DNA of 64,000 nucleotides from Euglena gracilis (lineage: Eukaryota > Euglenida > Euglenophyceae > Euglenales). The stretch spans positions 51,563,847 to 51,627,846 of the forward strand of contig CP154954.1 of the NCBI GenBank assembly GCA_039621445.1, in the 5' to 3' direction. Positions within the stretch are counted from its first letter, which is position 1. Each line of letters starts with the position of its first letter. Shown here piece by piece: positions 39,084 through 50,888 of this stretch. Below the pieces are notes generated by a model. It did not search any database. It had not been told where the DNA came from and saw only the letters and a program-made list of their open reading frames with translations. A program made the position numbers and the translations under genes.

Positions 39084-39660
39084 ATGGAGGTAAGACCTGA
39101 TCAACCTTGCCCCCCCTGCCCATCCGCCTTCACGGTCGGTACCCGGAATTATTTCGGGTCCCCTACCCCCCACTCCACATTTCCGCTCGGAATGCTGAGC
39201 AAAGTAGGAAAGGGTTCATGGGAAAGTCGGCATGCAAACGTATTTCCACCAGACCCTTCACTTTGCGTACCACCAATGGAATTACTCGTCCAAGCGGAAA
39301 TCCGCAATCAAAATTTCTCCACCAAAGTTAAAATTCTCATTGACACTGGTTGTCACATTGCACTGCTCTTTCGGTTGTGGTTGATACTGACCCCGCTCTT
39401 GGTAAGCGCCAAGAAACCGATCAAAATTTTCAACCGCGGATAACACCCCCATGTGCGGTGGTGATTTGGGATGTGTGCTCGAGATACTCTTGCCCATCAT
39501 TCCCAAGCATCACTCACCCCCCCCACAATTACAACATTTCACCAATATTTTTGGTTACGAGTCCGGAATTCACGGGTCTGACGTAATTTTGGGATACCCA
39601 TTTTTACGCCAGTACCGATTGGTTGTGGATTGCCACTCCCACGGCTTGCGCACAGCACCC
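39084..39660 (+). pseudogene. Retroviral-type aspartic protease
   Basis: KVKILIDTGCHIALLFR at ~39,328-39,380 carries the catalytic Asp-Thr-Gly. A +1 frame change near 39,432 then leads to NTPMCGGDLG and later DVILGYPFLRQYRLVVDC, the usual second half of the retropepsin fold. It is in the same frame as Gag but separated by a stop at 39,036. Processes the Gag-Pol precursor. Confidence 0.75.
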
Positions 39661-40890
39661 ATCACTTCAATGCCACCCAAACCACCATCACCGTTGTCAT
39701 CCACCATGATGACCACCATATTTCCAACACCGTTACCCACAATGGCAACGCCGTTATCCACCACACCAACAACCGTTTTCCACACCCGGGGTACGGAGAA
39801 AGCCTCCCCCCTACCCAATGACACACCAACATGCGTTCCACATGAGGTAAGGCAAGCGAGTAGCGGTACCCCCGCCGTTCCACTGGGTTACAAGACGAAA
39901 GCCCAAAGGCCGGAAGTAATTACGGTGTCGAGTAGTCGCCCAGACATACCACCACTCCGTTTCCCACCAGTTGTGCCGAATCCAGGCACACCTGTACAAG
40001 ACTCACCGGCTAATGCCATCGACACCCACTTACACGCACACCCGTCACACCATTACTCTTCCTTCCAATGTGTGCACTGCAGGAGAATTTCCGCCCAATC
40101 GGATTTCGATTGTGAATGTGTAGTTCAAAATCCAACACTAATCGCAATTCCGACAACGGAATCCACACCCAAGGATACACTTGGTTGTAGCCCGCAATGC
40201 ACGGAGATACACCGAGTACTCCAACAACGCGGATTAGCCTCGTTGTTTGGAAACGCGAAAAGCGTCATTCCTAGTTACTATCTGGATTACACTTGGTACG
40301 AATTTGATGCGGAATGGGGAAAACGCCAGCCTGTCCAAACTCCCTTGGGATTAACCCTTGAGGTAGTGGAAGACAGCCCGCATGTTTGTGGATCCATTCA
40401 TTGTGTTTCTTCACTCCTACCCGGAAATCGGGTGCATGAATACGCGAAACGCGTATGGAATGCTTTCAATTTTGGTCAATATCGCATTTTGAAACGATGG
40501 TTTTCCAAAATCGCGATATTAGCTGATTCTTTTGATTTGGCATTGGAAATCGATGCCTTTTCATCCAATGCACATGCCCGTTTGCCACGTCATTGGTCAC
40601 AACACTCCAACGCATTTGAAAAATTTTGGGGTGATACGGTATTATGGATGCACCCTCTCCCAAAGCTTATCGGATGTGTGGCTGAGAAAATTCTGCGGGA
40701 TGAAGCCCGTGGAGTTATTCTCATACCCATCATTCCGGAAGCGGAATGGTTCACCCAACTATTGCATGTGTATTTTCATTGGTGGGATTTACCCACTAAT
40801 GTACCGATTTTTGAAGATTTTTGTGGTAAAATATTACCACCCTTACAAGAAATCATTTTCGCGTATGTTTCTTCGATGCATTCGGAATGT
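39661..40890 (+). CDS. Pol linker with DAM-like (N6-adenine methyltransferase-like) domain
   Basis: After a Pro/Thr-rich low-complexity stretch and a CVHC pair, the frame continues into LALEIDAFSSNAHARLPRHW, AFEKFWGDTVLWMHPLP, LRDEARGVILIPIIPEAEWF. The order D.FA..N...R..WS ... W.D..W.NPPF ... P.W resembles the methyltransferase-like (DAM) domain found in DIRS elements. Here MHPLP stands where NPPF is expected, so catalysis is doubtful. It lies between protease and RT, an unusual place. The match is by eye and should be tested by profile search. Confidence 0.55.
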
Positions 40891-40899
40891 CCGAATGCG

Positions 40900-41890
40900 C
40901 GGGGCCGAGGAAGCTCGGTAGCCCCGGGGATACCCTGGTGGTTTCCGCCGTCATCGAGAGTGCGGGTCAGCATCCTAAGTCAGCCGAATTCTGTTCGCGG
41001 ATCACCCGCGAATTTCACGGTGTGCTGGAAAATCCAGTATACGCGTGCGACATCGACCCCGCGATACGCGGTCCGTTCGGTGTTTGTAAGATCGAGCTTA
41101 AGGAAGGGGCTAAACCAGTGCACCGGAAATTTTTTCGTTGTTCGGGAGAACGCGAAAAAGCTCTCAATGAAATGATTGAGAAGTTTATTCAGCGCAAGTG
41201 GATAGTACCCTCGAAAAGCGAGTGGACATCCCAGGCATTTGTTGTTCCTAAACCCCCGGACCCATCAGGTCAGAAGAAATGGAGACTGGTGCTGGATTAC
41301 CGGTACCTGAACTCCCAGACAAGGGATGATCCCTTCCCGCTCCCCCTGATCGAGGATTTGATCACCAAACAATCGGAAAACCGGTTGTGGTCAATTTTCG
41401 ATCTGGAGGACGGTTTTCACCAAATGCACTTGCACCCCGACTCCAAACCATACACGGCATTCGTGACATCCAAGGGTGTGTACCAATGGACGGTACTCCC
41501 CATGGGTGTTAAGAATGGCCCAGCCATGTTTCAACGCATGATTCAATGGGTTTTACGCGATTTACCGTTTGCCATTGTGTACATTGATGATGTGCTGGTG
41601 GGAACACCACCACCATCCGCAAAATCGAGCGAGGATATCCTCGACACTCACTTCCACCATGTTTGCGCAGTATTAACCGCTTTCCAAAAACATGTGCTTT
41701 CGCGAAAGGCGCGAAAATGCATTTGTTTCGCGAGCTTATAAAATTTTGCGGCCACATCCTCAGCAATGGACAGCGGAAAGCCGCTCCGAGTAAACTTGAA
41801 GCCATTAAGAAATGGACCCCTGAGGTAATCAAAACGATTACTCACCTCAAAGGATTTTTTGGATTAGCCCAATACTACGCGTATATATGA
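40900..41890 (+). pseudogene. Reverse transcriptase
   Basis: Begins with the typical N-terminal GPFGVCKIELKEGAKPVHRK; W.S..FVVPK is present as WTSQAFVVPKPPDPSGQKKW and RLVLDYRYLN. LWSIFDLEDGFHQMHLHPDS carries the first catalytic Asp, KGVYQWTVLPMGVKNGPAMF follows, and VYIDDVLVG at 41,577-41,603 holds the YxDD box. A -1 frame change near 41,730 leads to LFRELIKFCGHILSNG and AIKKWTP (thumb), and another near 41,885 precedes RNase H. The catalytic residues are intact. Confidence 0.9.
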
Positions 41891-42440
41891 AGGACTTCGC
41901 GAAAATCGCGGTGCCCCTCACCAGACAGCTCAAAAACCGGGCTGTTGACAATACCAAAGTTATTTGGGATGACCAAATGCGCGAGGCCCTTGAGAAAATC
42001 AAGGTTTTCCTTTTGGAGAATGTTGTCCTCGAAATCGCGGACCCGTACAAACCACATGTCCTGGAAGTCGACAGCAGCGATTACGCTGTTGGCGGAGTTC
42101 TTTGCCAGCAAAACGCGGCGAATGAACTCCGACCTGTGGCTTACTTCAGCCGAAAGCTACAGGGCGACGACGGTAAAGGTCAAGTCAAGTGGATTATACG
42201 CGAGAAGGAGACCTACGCAATCGTGCTCATACTCCAGAAATTCCGAAGCTGGGTCGCCAGCAGCCTCGTCCAGATCCTCGTGAAGACCGATCATGAGAGT
42301 CTCCAACACTGGTACACCTAGGATTTGAACAAGGCCATGTCATCGGTCGGAAGGCGATGCAGATGGCATGAGTTCTTGAGTCAATTCAACCTTGTGGTTA
42401 TTTATACCCCTGGTCATACACAGAAAGTAGCGGATCCGCT
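41887..42440 (+). pseudogene. RNase H
   Basis: MKDFAKIAVPLTRQL, then PHVLEVDSSDYAVGGVLCQQ (first catalytic Asp), ELRPVAYFSRKLQG, REKETYAIV (catalytic Glu) and LVKTDHESLQHW (Asp). An in-frame TAG at 42,319 interrupts, after which RRCRWHEFLSQFNLVVIYTP and GHTQKVADPLSR complete the domain. Degrades the RNA of the RNA-DNA hybrid. Confidence 0.85.
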
Positions 42441-42833
42441 CAGTCGGGCCCCTTGGTATTACCCTGGGACCCCGGATGAGGGAGACGCGACTTTTCATGG
42501 AAGTCAGGAAGCTGACGAATACGCACGTCGAAACGACGCTGCGGACAATCTTTTGGATTCTTTTCCCGTTTCACAACTATTCCTGGTCGCACCAGTGCGA
42601 GGAAGGCGCCGACGTGGAAGCACGTCCGGACCCCGGCGTATTACGCGCACGGAGTCCCCTTCTCCACTGTTCTTTCGCGAATGGGATTATAGTCGTGATT
42701 CAGTGTATGACACCATAGTCACCAGACTTCGTAATGGCGAAGTGCTGGAGAATTACACTCTTTCACCTTTAAAGTTGGTTTTCACAATGAATCGGGTTAC
42801 AAATATTGTATCCCCCAGGACCTGGTTGATGAT

Positions 42834-43510
42834 GTGATTTTGTGCTATCACAACCACGGTCACCCTGGGGCCCCCAAACTTTTTTCATTGGTGGGCCGCA
42901 GGTATTGCACAACCCTGAGCGAGAAAGAGCTTTACTCACGCTGTTTGCGAATAGCGCAACGGTGTCAAATTTGTCAAGCGGTAAAACCCCGCAGAGGTAC
43001 CCCCCCTGGTACGATGGACTTTTTCCCCGTACCCCCTGACATTTTTACATCCCTCTGCATGGATTTTCTAGAATTAGAACTGTGCAAAGGAACGGACGAC
43101 AAAATTTACGCTTACGTTTTTGTTGTCGTCTGCAGGCTGAGTGGGTACATTGTAGCCATTCCATGCCAGAAGTCAGGGTTGACTGCCGAAAGTTTGGCAA
43201 TTATATTTTTGGAAAATGTATTTGCTTAATGGGTTTACCGAATGAGATTGTGAGTGATCAAGACCATTTGATTTCTTCAAGGTTTTTCACCACTTTGTGC
43301 GGTTTACTCGGAATTGAGCAGCATTTTTTCATTATATACCGACCCAAAAGCAATGGTAGAGCCGAGGCAGCCGTGAAATCCGTCGTGAATATGCTTCGCC
43401 TTTCACTGGCTGACTCGCGCAGCAACTTGATATCAGTGCTACCATGGTCTTTGTTTTATATCAATACCCTACCAGGGTTGGTTTTGCCTCTTTCCCCTAT
43501 AAATTAGTTT
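42834..43510 (+). pseudogene. Integrase (zinc and catalytic core)
   Basis: HNHGHPGAPKLFSLVGRRYC ... CQICQAVKPRRG is the HHCC zinc domain. SLCMDFLELELCKGTDD gives the first catalytic Asp, and MGLPNEIVSDQDHLISSRFF the second; KSNGRAEAAVKSV contains the catalytic Glu. Frame changes near 42,820, 43,225 and 43,490 are all in the same direction. Confidence 0.88.
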
Positions 43511-44133
43511 TCGGACAGGACCCTCCGGCCATAGGGGATGTCCCTTCGGAGAGACCCGCCCGAACGAGTGTCAGTTGCGAGACCTGGTTTGCAGAAGTAG
43601 AAAATCTACGTTCTGCAGTCCAGAAGCGAGTCACTGATATTCATGCAACTAAACGGAAATCGTTTTTGCAGAATTTCAAGTCACCTGTGTATAGTCCCGG
43701 TGACCGCGTGTGGGTGCGGAATAGCCGTACTCGCATGCAGTCTTCCAAGCTGGACCCCCTTTGGCTAGGCCCCTGTGAAATCCTAGAAAGACTAGGTACC
43801 AGCGGGCGATACCAGGTCGCATTACCGAATGGTGTTGAGGACGTTCATATGGACGACTTCAAACCATACCTGTCGCCACCGGATGGGAAACCCATCCCGT
43901 GTCTGCACTTCAAACCCCGTTCCAGAATACCTGAGACGGACGACTTTGTATTCGATAAAATTATCGATCACAAAATCGACAAAGGTATGCACCTTTGGAA
44001 AGTCTGCTGGAAAGGGTATGGGCCCGAGGAGGACACTTCGGATCCAGCAACCAGTTTTGTTGGGTATGTCCAGCAGGATTGGAAGCTGTGGAACAAGAAG
44101 CATAACATTGATGTTTCCATGACAAGTTTTTGA
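43511..44133 (+). CDS. Integrase C-terminal region with chromodomain
   Basis: FKSPVYSPGDRVWVRNSRTR, KLDPLWLGPCEILERLGTSG and YQVALPNGVEDVHMDDFKPY are the usual GPY/F-type region. A chromodomain-like tail FVFDKIIDHKIDKGMHLWKV, CWKGYGPEEDTSDPA follows and ends at TGA 44,131. Such domains steer Ty3 chromoviruses to particular chromatin. Confidence 0.82.
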
Positions 44134-44291
44134 GAACGCATGGGAAACCCATGTTGTTTTCTTTTCTTTTATCATTGATTCTTATCATTCTTTCTTTCCG
44201 CAGAATTTTTTAGCAAACAATACTCAAGCGGTTACCCTTACCAACTTACAACCTACCCAACCATCCCACCGTACCGACCCCGGGCGGTATC

Positions 44292-46193
44292 ATGCTGCCC
44301 GGTGGAAGGGAGCCAGGCGGAGGACCGCCTTACCACCCCACCACTCACCCTCAACCGGACCAATATGCGTATCGATACGGTACGCAACCACCTGCACGGA
44401 CTGTGGCTCAGGGAAACCCTGAGGCCAGCAGCAGTAGCAGAATGACCCGGTTATCATTGCCTGGGCGCACATACACCACAGGGCTGGAGGGGTATTCGCG
44501 ATGGTCAAAATTTGACGACAGTGGTCATCCCACAACACCTGTGTGAGGTGATCTGGTGCCGGGTTTGCGCTCATACGCATCACCCGGCTCATCGTCTCCG
44601 CCGTGTGGTGGATCATCACACCCGCATACGGTGGGAGGCGACGAGAGCCTGATGGCTGAGATGGCCGCGCTTCCGCGTGACCTGGGCGTGGAAGTCCCGC
44701 CACAGGTAGCACGGCAGGTACCACCAGTTGGCACTTACACCGCACATTTTCGTGCTCACTCCCCCGGATTACCCGAGGAAGGGACAGGGGAAGCACCTGT
44801 CCGGAGTGAAAACCCACGCGTGAAAGAAAGTATTTTTCGATCCCCTGAGCGCATGCCCCGGCGGAATTATCCTGCGCAGGAACATGTGTCTCAGTACACC
44901 GTCTCTGGGTATTACCCCCAGGAGGCACCAGCGCCACGAGATCAGTACGTGTATCCACCTCAACCCCACCCTACCATACCTGACCCTATGCCAAGACGCT
45001 CCGCGGAAGGAAACCCTCCCGCGACGTCTGACATTGCCCGGAGCGCTCGCCCGCGGGAAGCCGCGGCAGCGCCTCGTGCGGCACCGGTGCCACAGGTACG
45101 GGATGAACCCGTCAACCCGTGGACTGGTCGGCCGTTCGATACCGAGGAGGAACGTCAACAGTATGAATATGCTGTGACGATCCAAAGACAAATCGCACGT
45201 CGCTCCCCTGTTTCCGCTGGCCAGGGATACCCTGCCCGGGCGGAAATGACAATGGAAGAGCGCCAGCAGTATGATGCTGCTGTGTCGGCGCTCACTGGAG
45301 TCCCAGCTGCATCACGATCACGTCAACCAGCGCGACAACAGGACGTTGCTGTGGCGGAAGCACCATCAGCACGACCCACAAGCTCTGCCGCCGGCAAGCG
45401 TGACCGCGGCCCGGAAAATCTGACGCCGCAGCCACAGCGCCGCTCGCCGAGGTCAGAAAATCCGCCCGCGGCGATGCACGTCGACGCTGACGAGGAAGCT
45501 TCGCCACCGCCAGATGTGACGGCAGAACGGGCGCGTCGGGAAACCCGACCACCCCCAGTCGCTCCGGTTTACTCGAATCGTGGTGAAGCTGAGCAGGAAT
45601 TTGCTCGAACACCCAGCACGGAATCCGTGACTTACCCTGTGTTTACACCAGAAGACCCAGAATACTGGGATTACTGGGCGACATTCGAATGGCTGTCTAA
45701 CACAAAGGGTAAGGGTAAAGGAAAGGGCAAGGGTAAGGGGAAAGGAAAAGGCCAGGAGAAAGGTGGAAAAGCCCCACCTGGCAAAGGCGGAAAATCCGCT
45801 TGGCCAGCTCTAGGCAAGGGCGGTAAATCTGCCGGACCCCCAGCAGGAAAAGGCGGAAAAGCCGCCGAACCTTCGAAAACGAAGGACTATGACGTTGCCT
45901 CGGTGTTCAAATACCTTGAGGAGATCTGGCCGAAAATCGATGCAGATCTCCAAAAGTTCACAAAAGCAGGCAACGTGATCCACCGACCACCGGATGCGGT
46001 GCTCGAAGTGGTGCAGAATCGTATGAACGATTACTGCAAACGTTTTTTCTACAGTTCCGAACTTCATGCTTTTGAGGGATATCCTCATTCGAATGAAGTT
46101 GTCCTGGACCGGATGCCCGGTTTCTGGGAGCTGTGGTTCTGGTTGGGATACCCCTGCCAGAATTCGGCATTTTTACCGACCGAAACGGTCTGA
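44292..46193 (+). CDS. Post-pol ORF part A: Pro/Gln/Arg-rich, Lys-Gly repeat
   Basis: Opens 160 bp after the chromodomain stop. Except for one TGA at 44,544 it is open for 630 codons in one frame. It has a Pro-rich N-terminal part, two copies of an EERQQY segment (TEEERQQYEYAV, MEERQQYDAAVSAL), a disordered basic/acidic middle, WDYWATFEWLSNT, then a pure (Lys-Gly) repeat at 45,709-45,760 and GKGGKS repeats. It ends with a folded-looking domain (DYDVASVFKYLEEIWPKI, YCKRFFYSSELHAFEGYP). Unrecognised. Lys-Gly repeats are known in some algal and dinoflagellate retroelement proteins. Confidence 0.7.
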
Positions 46194-47583
46194 CGTATAT
46201 CGATTGTATGAATACTTGTGAAGACGACGAAACGTTCGTCGCACAGTTGAAGGAAATCTTCACGCACATGTATTCCGTGGGAGCACTGGGAATCCAGTGG
46301 AAGTATTACCCTCTGCCGGAGAAACTCCAGGCGCAGGCCGCGGTAATGTTCACATGCAATCTCCAAGTATACTTGGACAGCATGTATGGCACGCTGTTCA
46401 TGGTCTTGGATGTCGACCTTGCGTACCGCCAGCGGTACAAACTGGAATGCCAGTTTTGCAAGGAAGTTGCATTGTTGACTTCTGAGGTTTCGGAGAACGC
46501 GGAAAACCGCCTCCGACTGCCGAGAATGCCGGTAGCCAGCCGACCAGGAGATTCCTCCTGCATCAGTGCCGAAATCCCCGGATCGGAACGAAAGACCGAA
46601 AGGTGCTGAAACAGCACCGGCAGAAAATATTTCTGCTGCAGCAGTACTGGCACAGGGCGTGGATTACCTACGTCCTGGAGGTCCACATATACTTCCTGGA
46701 ATACATGACCACCGATGTGGATATCCACAGAAGGTGGTTACCTCGGGGATACACCGAGGTGGACGCCAGACCCAATGATCCAGACCAACGCAGGATGAAC
46801 CTGCGACCGGACTGGCAAGAGGCCGAAATCGGCCTCCAGGAGCACCTGGACACCCAGTTCGGGAAGATCCTGATCTGGGACGATTTCCAAATGTTTTTCG
46901 CGGCACACGAGGGGAAAGAACCTCGTTATGTGTTGCCGCTGCCCGCTTTCCTGGAAGACACAGGAGAATACGGCATGCACGAGAATTGTCGACAGCAGTG
47001 GGAAGACCTCTGCCTGATCGACGACGACGAGCCGCAACCTCCACCCGGAAGCTGGGTGAGAGCTTCGTGGCCACCCCCATACCCCAACTCTGACAGGAGT
47101 GAAAGTATAAGCTTTTACCGCCTTTCAGACGCACAAGGGTGCTACAGGAGCGGAAAAGACCCGCGTACTGCAGCACAACTACATACAGAGGAATCCCCTC
47201 CGGAAGCGGAGGAGGAGGAGGAAACGGTCCCAATGGCCGAGGATGAACCTCAGTCAGCGGAACCTCCGGCACGGGAAACCCGTAGCCCATCGGGCGTGAT
47301 GCTGGACACTGTGGCAGAAACTGCCCGGCGTCCAGGTTCACCGACAGGTGAAATGACACCTGTGGAACTGTCACCAACCTCACTACGGCAGGAGTACCGA
47401 CCCCTCCGCGGGAAAACCCGCCGGAGACGGTACCCAACACGCCTGAGGTATAACGCCTCCGGCTCCCTGTTTCCGGGGAAACCCCGTCGACAGAGGAGCC
47501 AGCGGAGGAGCCCACTTCAGGTGAAGGACCTGAACGGCGCACCTCGCTGGGCGGACGTGTACTCGGTGGTTTGCGGTCATTGA
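46133..47583 (+). pseudogene. Post-pol ORF part B: possible folded domain plus acidic tail
   Basis: Two successive frames, each shifted -1: PLPEFGIFTDRNGLTYIDCM, LKEIFTHMYSVGALGIQWKY, LYRQRYKLECQFCKEVALL-like sequence to 46,607; then from 46,603 FLLQQYWHRAWITYVLEVHI, YFLEYMTTDVDIHRRWLPRG, AEIGLQEHLDTQFGKILIWD and an acidic/Pro-rich tail to 47,583. Aromatic-rich and probably structured. There is no signal peptide or clear membrane anchor, so it does not look like an envelope protein. Family unknown. Confidence 0.6.
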
Positions 47584-48400
47584 TCGCAGTTGTCACTCCA
47601 CGTGGCACTGCGGCCAGTTCTTCCACAGCTGCGGCGGAAACTGCCCAGCCGGCGGAAGAAACACTCGACACTGCAGCCATGGTGGAGGATGAACCTCCCC
47701 CAACGGCGGCACCACCGCCAGTGTCGGAAGCGACACGGACGGAAGGCGAACAGATCGCCATGGCCGTGGAGACAACACCAGCCGTGTCAGTACAGGATGA
47801 TCCTCTATCAGCACCAGCAGTGCCGCCAGAGGCACGGGATGAACCCGCATCTCAGGGCACAGCCACAATCACAGCACAGAAGCGTCAAGGCACACGGACA
47901 CCGGCGCCTGAAAAACAGGACGGGCGGACGTCCATGCCTCCGCCACAGGCTCAACCAGCGCGAAGTGCGCTGGCCAAGCCTGCACCCACACCATCCCCCA
48001 TGGCTACCCCTGGGAAACCCACGGAAGCCGCGAAGGAGCGTGTAGGACGACCATCAGCTCGGGAAACCTCTGCTGAAGGTCAACGACGCTCGGCGTCGGG
48101 GAGCAGACCCCCGTCCCAAGCGTCACCACGCACCTGGGCGAGCAACCGCGACGCCGACCGGCGGCCCTCGGATACTCCGGAAACCGGAAGTCCGAAGGCC
48201 GCGGCAAAAACAAAACCGGGCGAGGCCCCTTGCAAGCCCACACCGAAATCTGGTGATCAGCCCCCACCGAAAGGCGGTGGTGGTGCTGGCGGCCAGAGTG
48301 CTGCATCCTCTTCTCGGGGATCAACCTCGGGACAAGGATTCACGCACGTCGCGTCATCCGGCTATGGGAAAACCTCACAGCCGAAACCTCCGTCAAAGGG
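47571..48400 (+). CDS. Post-pol ORF part C: disordered Ala/Pro/Arg-rich
   Basis: An open frame of 277 codons, low-complexity (TPRGTAASSSTAAAETAQPA, PPPKGGGGAGGQSAASSSRG), up to the insertion point of nested element 2 at 48,400. It resumes in phase at 51,215 if one AAGGG copy is removed, showing that the nested insertion interrupted an open frame. Confidence 0.65.
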
Positions 48401-48722
48401 TGTGATACGGGGGTGTGGCGATTTCCCCCTGGGTGGCCTCCATTCTTTTTCTTGCACTTCAGCCCTTCTGGCCCTTGACTTTTTCCCCATCTTGCTGCGG
48501 AGCTCAGTTCAAATTCCAAAATTACACCAGAGGGCAGAGCAATCCAAAATCACTTAGACAGGCAAACATGACAAAGGAGTACGCTGATTGCCACTGTACA
48601 GAAAAAATATACAGATGGGAGTTCCTAATTACGCAGGGCAAGTGTTAACTCCCAGTCTTGGCATGCCAGCGCACTACTCTGTGATATTTACTGCACTCAG
48701 CACCTCAAAGGCTGCGGACACA
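48401..48722 (-). repeat. Nested element 2, 3' LTR
   Basis: 322 bp. 98.4% identical to 50,889-51,210 (five substitutions near 48,415, 48,440, 48,506, 48,532 and 48,551). Confidence 0.9.
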
Positions 48723-48759
48723 CCCCCCTTCCCAAAAAGCTTCCCAGAAGCTATAATGA

Positions 48760-49800
48760 ATCCTTGTTGCAGCCTTTGTGGGCTGAACGGTGTGGCAGCC
48801 CTCCCCGGAGCGCCGCCGAAAACCGTCTTTTCTCGAACGGTGGGGCAGCTCTCCTGGGGGTGCCACCCAAAACCGTCAACCCGGCGAAAAATCCTCTGTC
48901 GGGGGGCAGCCTGTGGGGCGCCCAGTCACCCCCTGGGGGGGAGGGCAGCCTTTGAAGGGCGCCACAACCCTGCCAAACACCCAAAACGTGGGGGGGCAGC
49001 CTGATTGAGTGCCCAACCATCCACAAGGGGCGGGGGCAGCACACTTTGCGCCCACCTCGCCTCCCCGTAATAAAACAAAAAACGAACAAGGCCACCGAAC
49101 GAATCATCACCTGTGGAGGGGCAGCTTCCCCTAGCGCCCAACGGTCCACGGGGGGGGGCAGCTTCTGCGCCCGCCTCATCTCCCAAAATTAAAAAGCATA
49201 CATTGGACCACCCGGACAAAACATCATCTGTGGAGGGGCAGCTTACCCCAAGCGCCCAACTGTCCACGGGGGGGGGGGCAGCTTCTGCGCCCACCTCACC
49301 TCCCAAATGTCACCCCTCACTCCCACTGTCCTTTGCGGCTGGTAGTTAGTTCTTCGCCAACCCCAGTCCCCCTCTTCGGCTAGGACCGCAAACAGAAGGA
49401 AGATCGCACGAAAGTCTGAAAGGCACGCCAACAAGGGAAATGTCGCCTTAGTCTGCCTTTCTTCTCCCCGAACTTCGGCTGGGAATGTCCACCCAAGCCA
49501 GTGTGGGGGGGGGGGCAGCCCTGCAGGGCGCCCTCAGGCCCACGTGAGACACATCGATTGACCATAAAAATGCGGGGGGCAGCCACCATGGCGCCTCGGC
49601 CCGTGAATCGGCCCTTACATGGTGGGGGGCAGCCTCACCAGGGCGCCACCTGCCCACAGCCTCGCCCGCGATTGAATAAAATTCGGTTGGGCCCATCCCA
49701 AACCGAGGTAGGGGTCAGCCTCGCCAGGGCGCCACATGCCCACAGGTCACCAGGGGTAAAAAGGGAGGGCAGCCATTGCTGGCACCCTCAACCCCAACGG
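48760..49800. repeat. GGGGCAGC...GGCGCC word array in nested element 2
   Basis: About 14 blocks of a G run plus GGCAGCCT/GGCAGCTT, 8-15 bases, then (A)GGGCGCC or GCGCCCA; two adjacent ~110-bp units at 49,115-49,310 are near-identical. It lies between the ORF and the 3' LTR, the same position as the GGGCA array in nested element 1. Confidence 0.6.
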
Positions 49801-49802
49801 GC

Positions 49803-50879
49803 TCACTCCTCTGCCCACTGTCTCTTCCTTCTCCTTCGTCTCCTTGCTGCCGATGTTGTCCAGTGAGGCACCCCCTCCTCGTCCAGCTCCATCCACTTGT
49901 CTGCCTCGGTCATTGCCTTCTTTTCCCCTCGTCGGCTCCGGTCCAGCAGCACTGCCCAGTAGCCACAGGCGGCTTTGCTGTGAAACAGTCTGGTCCACTG
50001 TGGATAATAGTGTCTTCGAACTGCATACCTCTGCACCTCATCCCACAGAGGGGTCCCTTGACAATCTGGCAGCAGCACCACCAACTCTCTCCCTGGTGTC
50101 TTCCTCAGCATTTCCACTAGACGTTCTTCACCTGCTTCTTCCACGCTCACAGGCACCACCGTCACATGCGGCTTGGCCTGCAGTCTTTGCCGCACATCTG
50201 TCTCCAGCCGCAGGCACAACCAGGCCCCCTCGCCCTGGGGGGTGCTGGCAACCGACACACCCTGGTCCAGCCACTTGTATGCGGCCTCCTTTTGCTGCTC
50301 TGTGTTGCATTCCACATGACGTACATGGGCATGGCCTGCACCGGCATCATCTGTATTTCCCTGTGGACCACCGTCTCCATGTCTGGAATGTCCATCTCGC
50401 CCATCCGCATGTCTGGCATGTCCATCTCGACCATCTCCATGTATGGAATGTCCATCTCGCCCATCCGCATGTCTGGCATGTCCATCTCGACCATCTCCAT
50501 GTCTGCCATCTTGACCTCTGGGTTGCCACCTTGGACGTCCCCTGCCATGGGAGCTCCTGGAATGTCCAACACGACCATGTCCCTTTGCAGCATGTCCAGC
50601 ACCAACAATTGCATCCCCAGACCCAGATGCGGCATGCACCCCAGCAGCATGCACAACTCCTACACCATGTCCAGAACCACCATCATGGACTCCAGCTGCA
50701 TCACCAGAACTGGCATGTAGACAAGCCACGGCTTCCAGATCCACTTCCTCCTCCAGCATCACTCTGCGCACAATGCCAACAAGTGCCATGACACCTTCTG
50801 AATGTCCACTGGCTCCAGCGCCTCTTTGTGCATGTCCTTCTGTCTCATCTCCAGACATGTCATCTTCCGCAATGCTCAT
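49803..50879 (-). CDS. Nested element 2 ORF, DGRDGH-repeat protein
   Basis: 358 codons, start ATG 10 bp after the LTR, stop at 49,803. The N-terminal part is Gly/Ala/His-rich. The middle has seven or so copies of an HxDGRDGHxRHA-type 10-residue repeat (50,370-50,520). The C-terminal ~180 residues look folded: QQKEAAYKWLDQGVSVASTP, VTVVPVSVEEAGEERLVEML, LVVLLPDCQGTPLWDEVQRY, YYPQWTRLFHSKAACGYWAV. They end in an Arg-rich cluster (RRRRRRKRQW). Intact frame. No family recognised; it could be a captured host gene or a Gag analogue. Confidence 0.6.
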   Translation of the reverse strand: MSIAEDDMSGDETEGHAQRGAGASGHSEGVMALVGIVRRVMLEEEVDLEAVACLHASSGDAAGVHDGGSGHGVGVVHAAGVHAASGSGDAIVGAGHAAKGHGRVGHSRSSHGRGRPRWQPRGQDGRHGDGRDGHARHADGRDGHSIHGDGRDGHARHADGRDGHSRHGDGGPQGNTDDAGAGHAHVRHVECNTEQQKEAAYKWLDQGVSVASTPQGEGAWLCLRLETDVRQRLQAKPHVTVVPVSVEEAGEERLVEMLRKTPGRELVVLLPDCQGTPLWDEVQRYAVRRHYYPQWTRLFHSKAACGYWAVLLDRSRRGEKKAMTEADKWMELDEEGVPHWTTSAARRRRRRKRQWAEE

Positions 50880-50888
50880 ACTCCTTTG

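Noticed and set aside
46603-47040. Post-pol part B as an envelope glycoprotein.
   Set aside because: No signal peptide, no N-glycosylation-rich ectodomain and no C-terminal membrane anchor could be seen.
47571-48400. Ala/Pro-rich frame as a chance GC-rich frame.
   Set aside because: Rejected as chance because it connects in phase across nested element 2 to the CxxC domain, which supports real coding; kept as part C.
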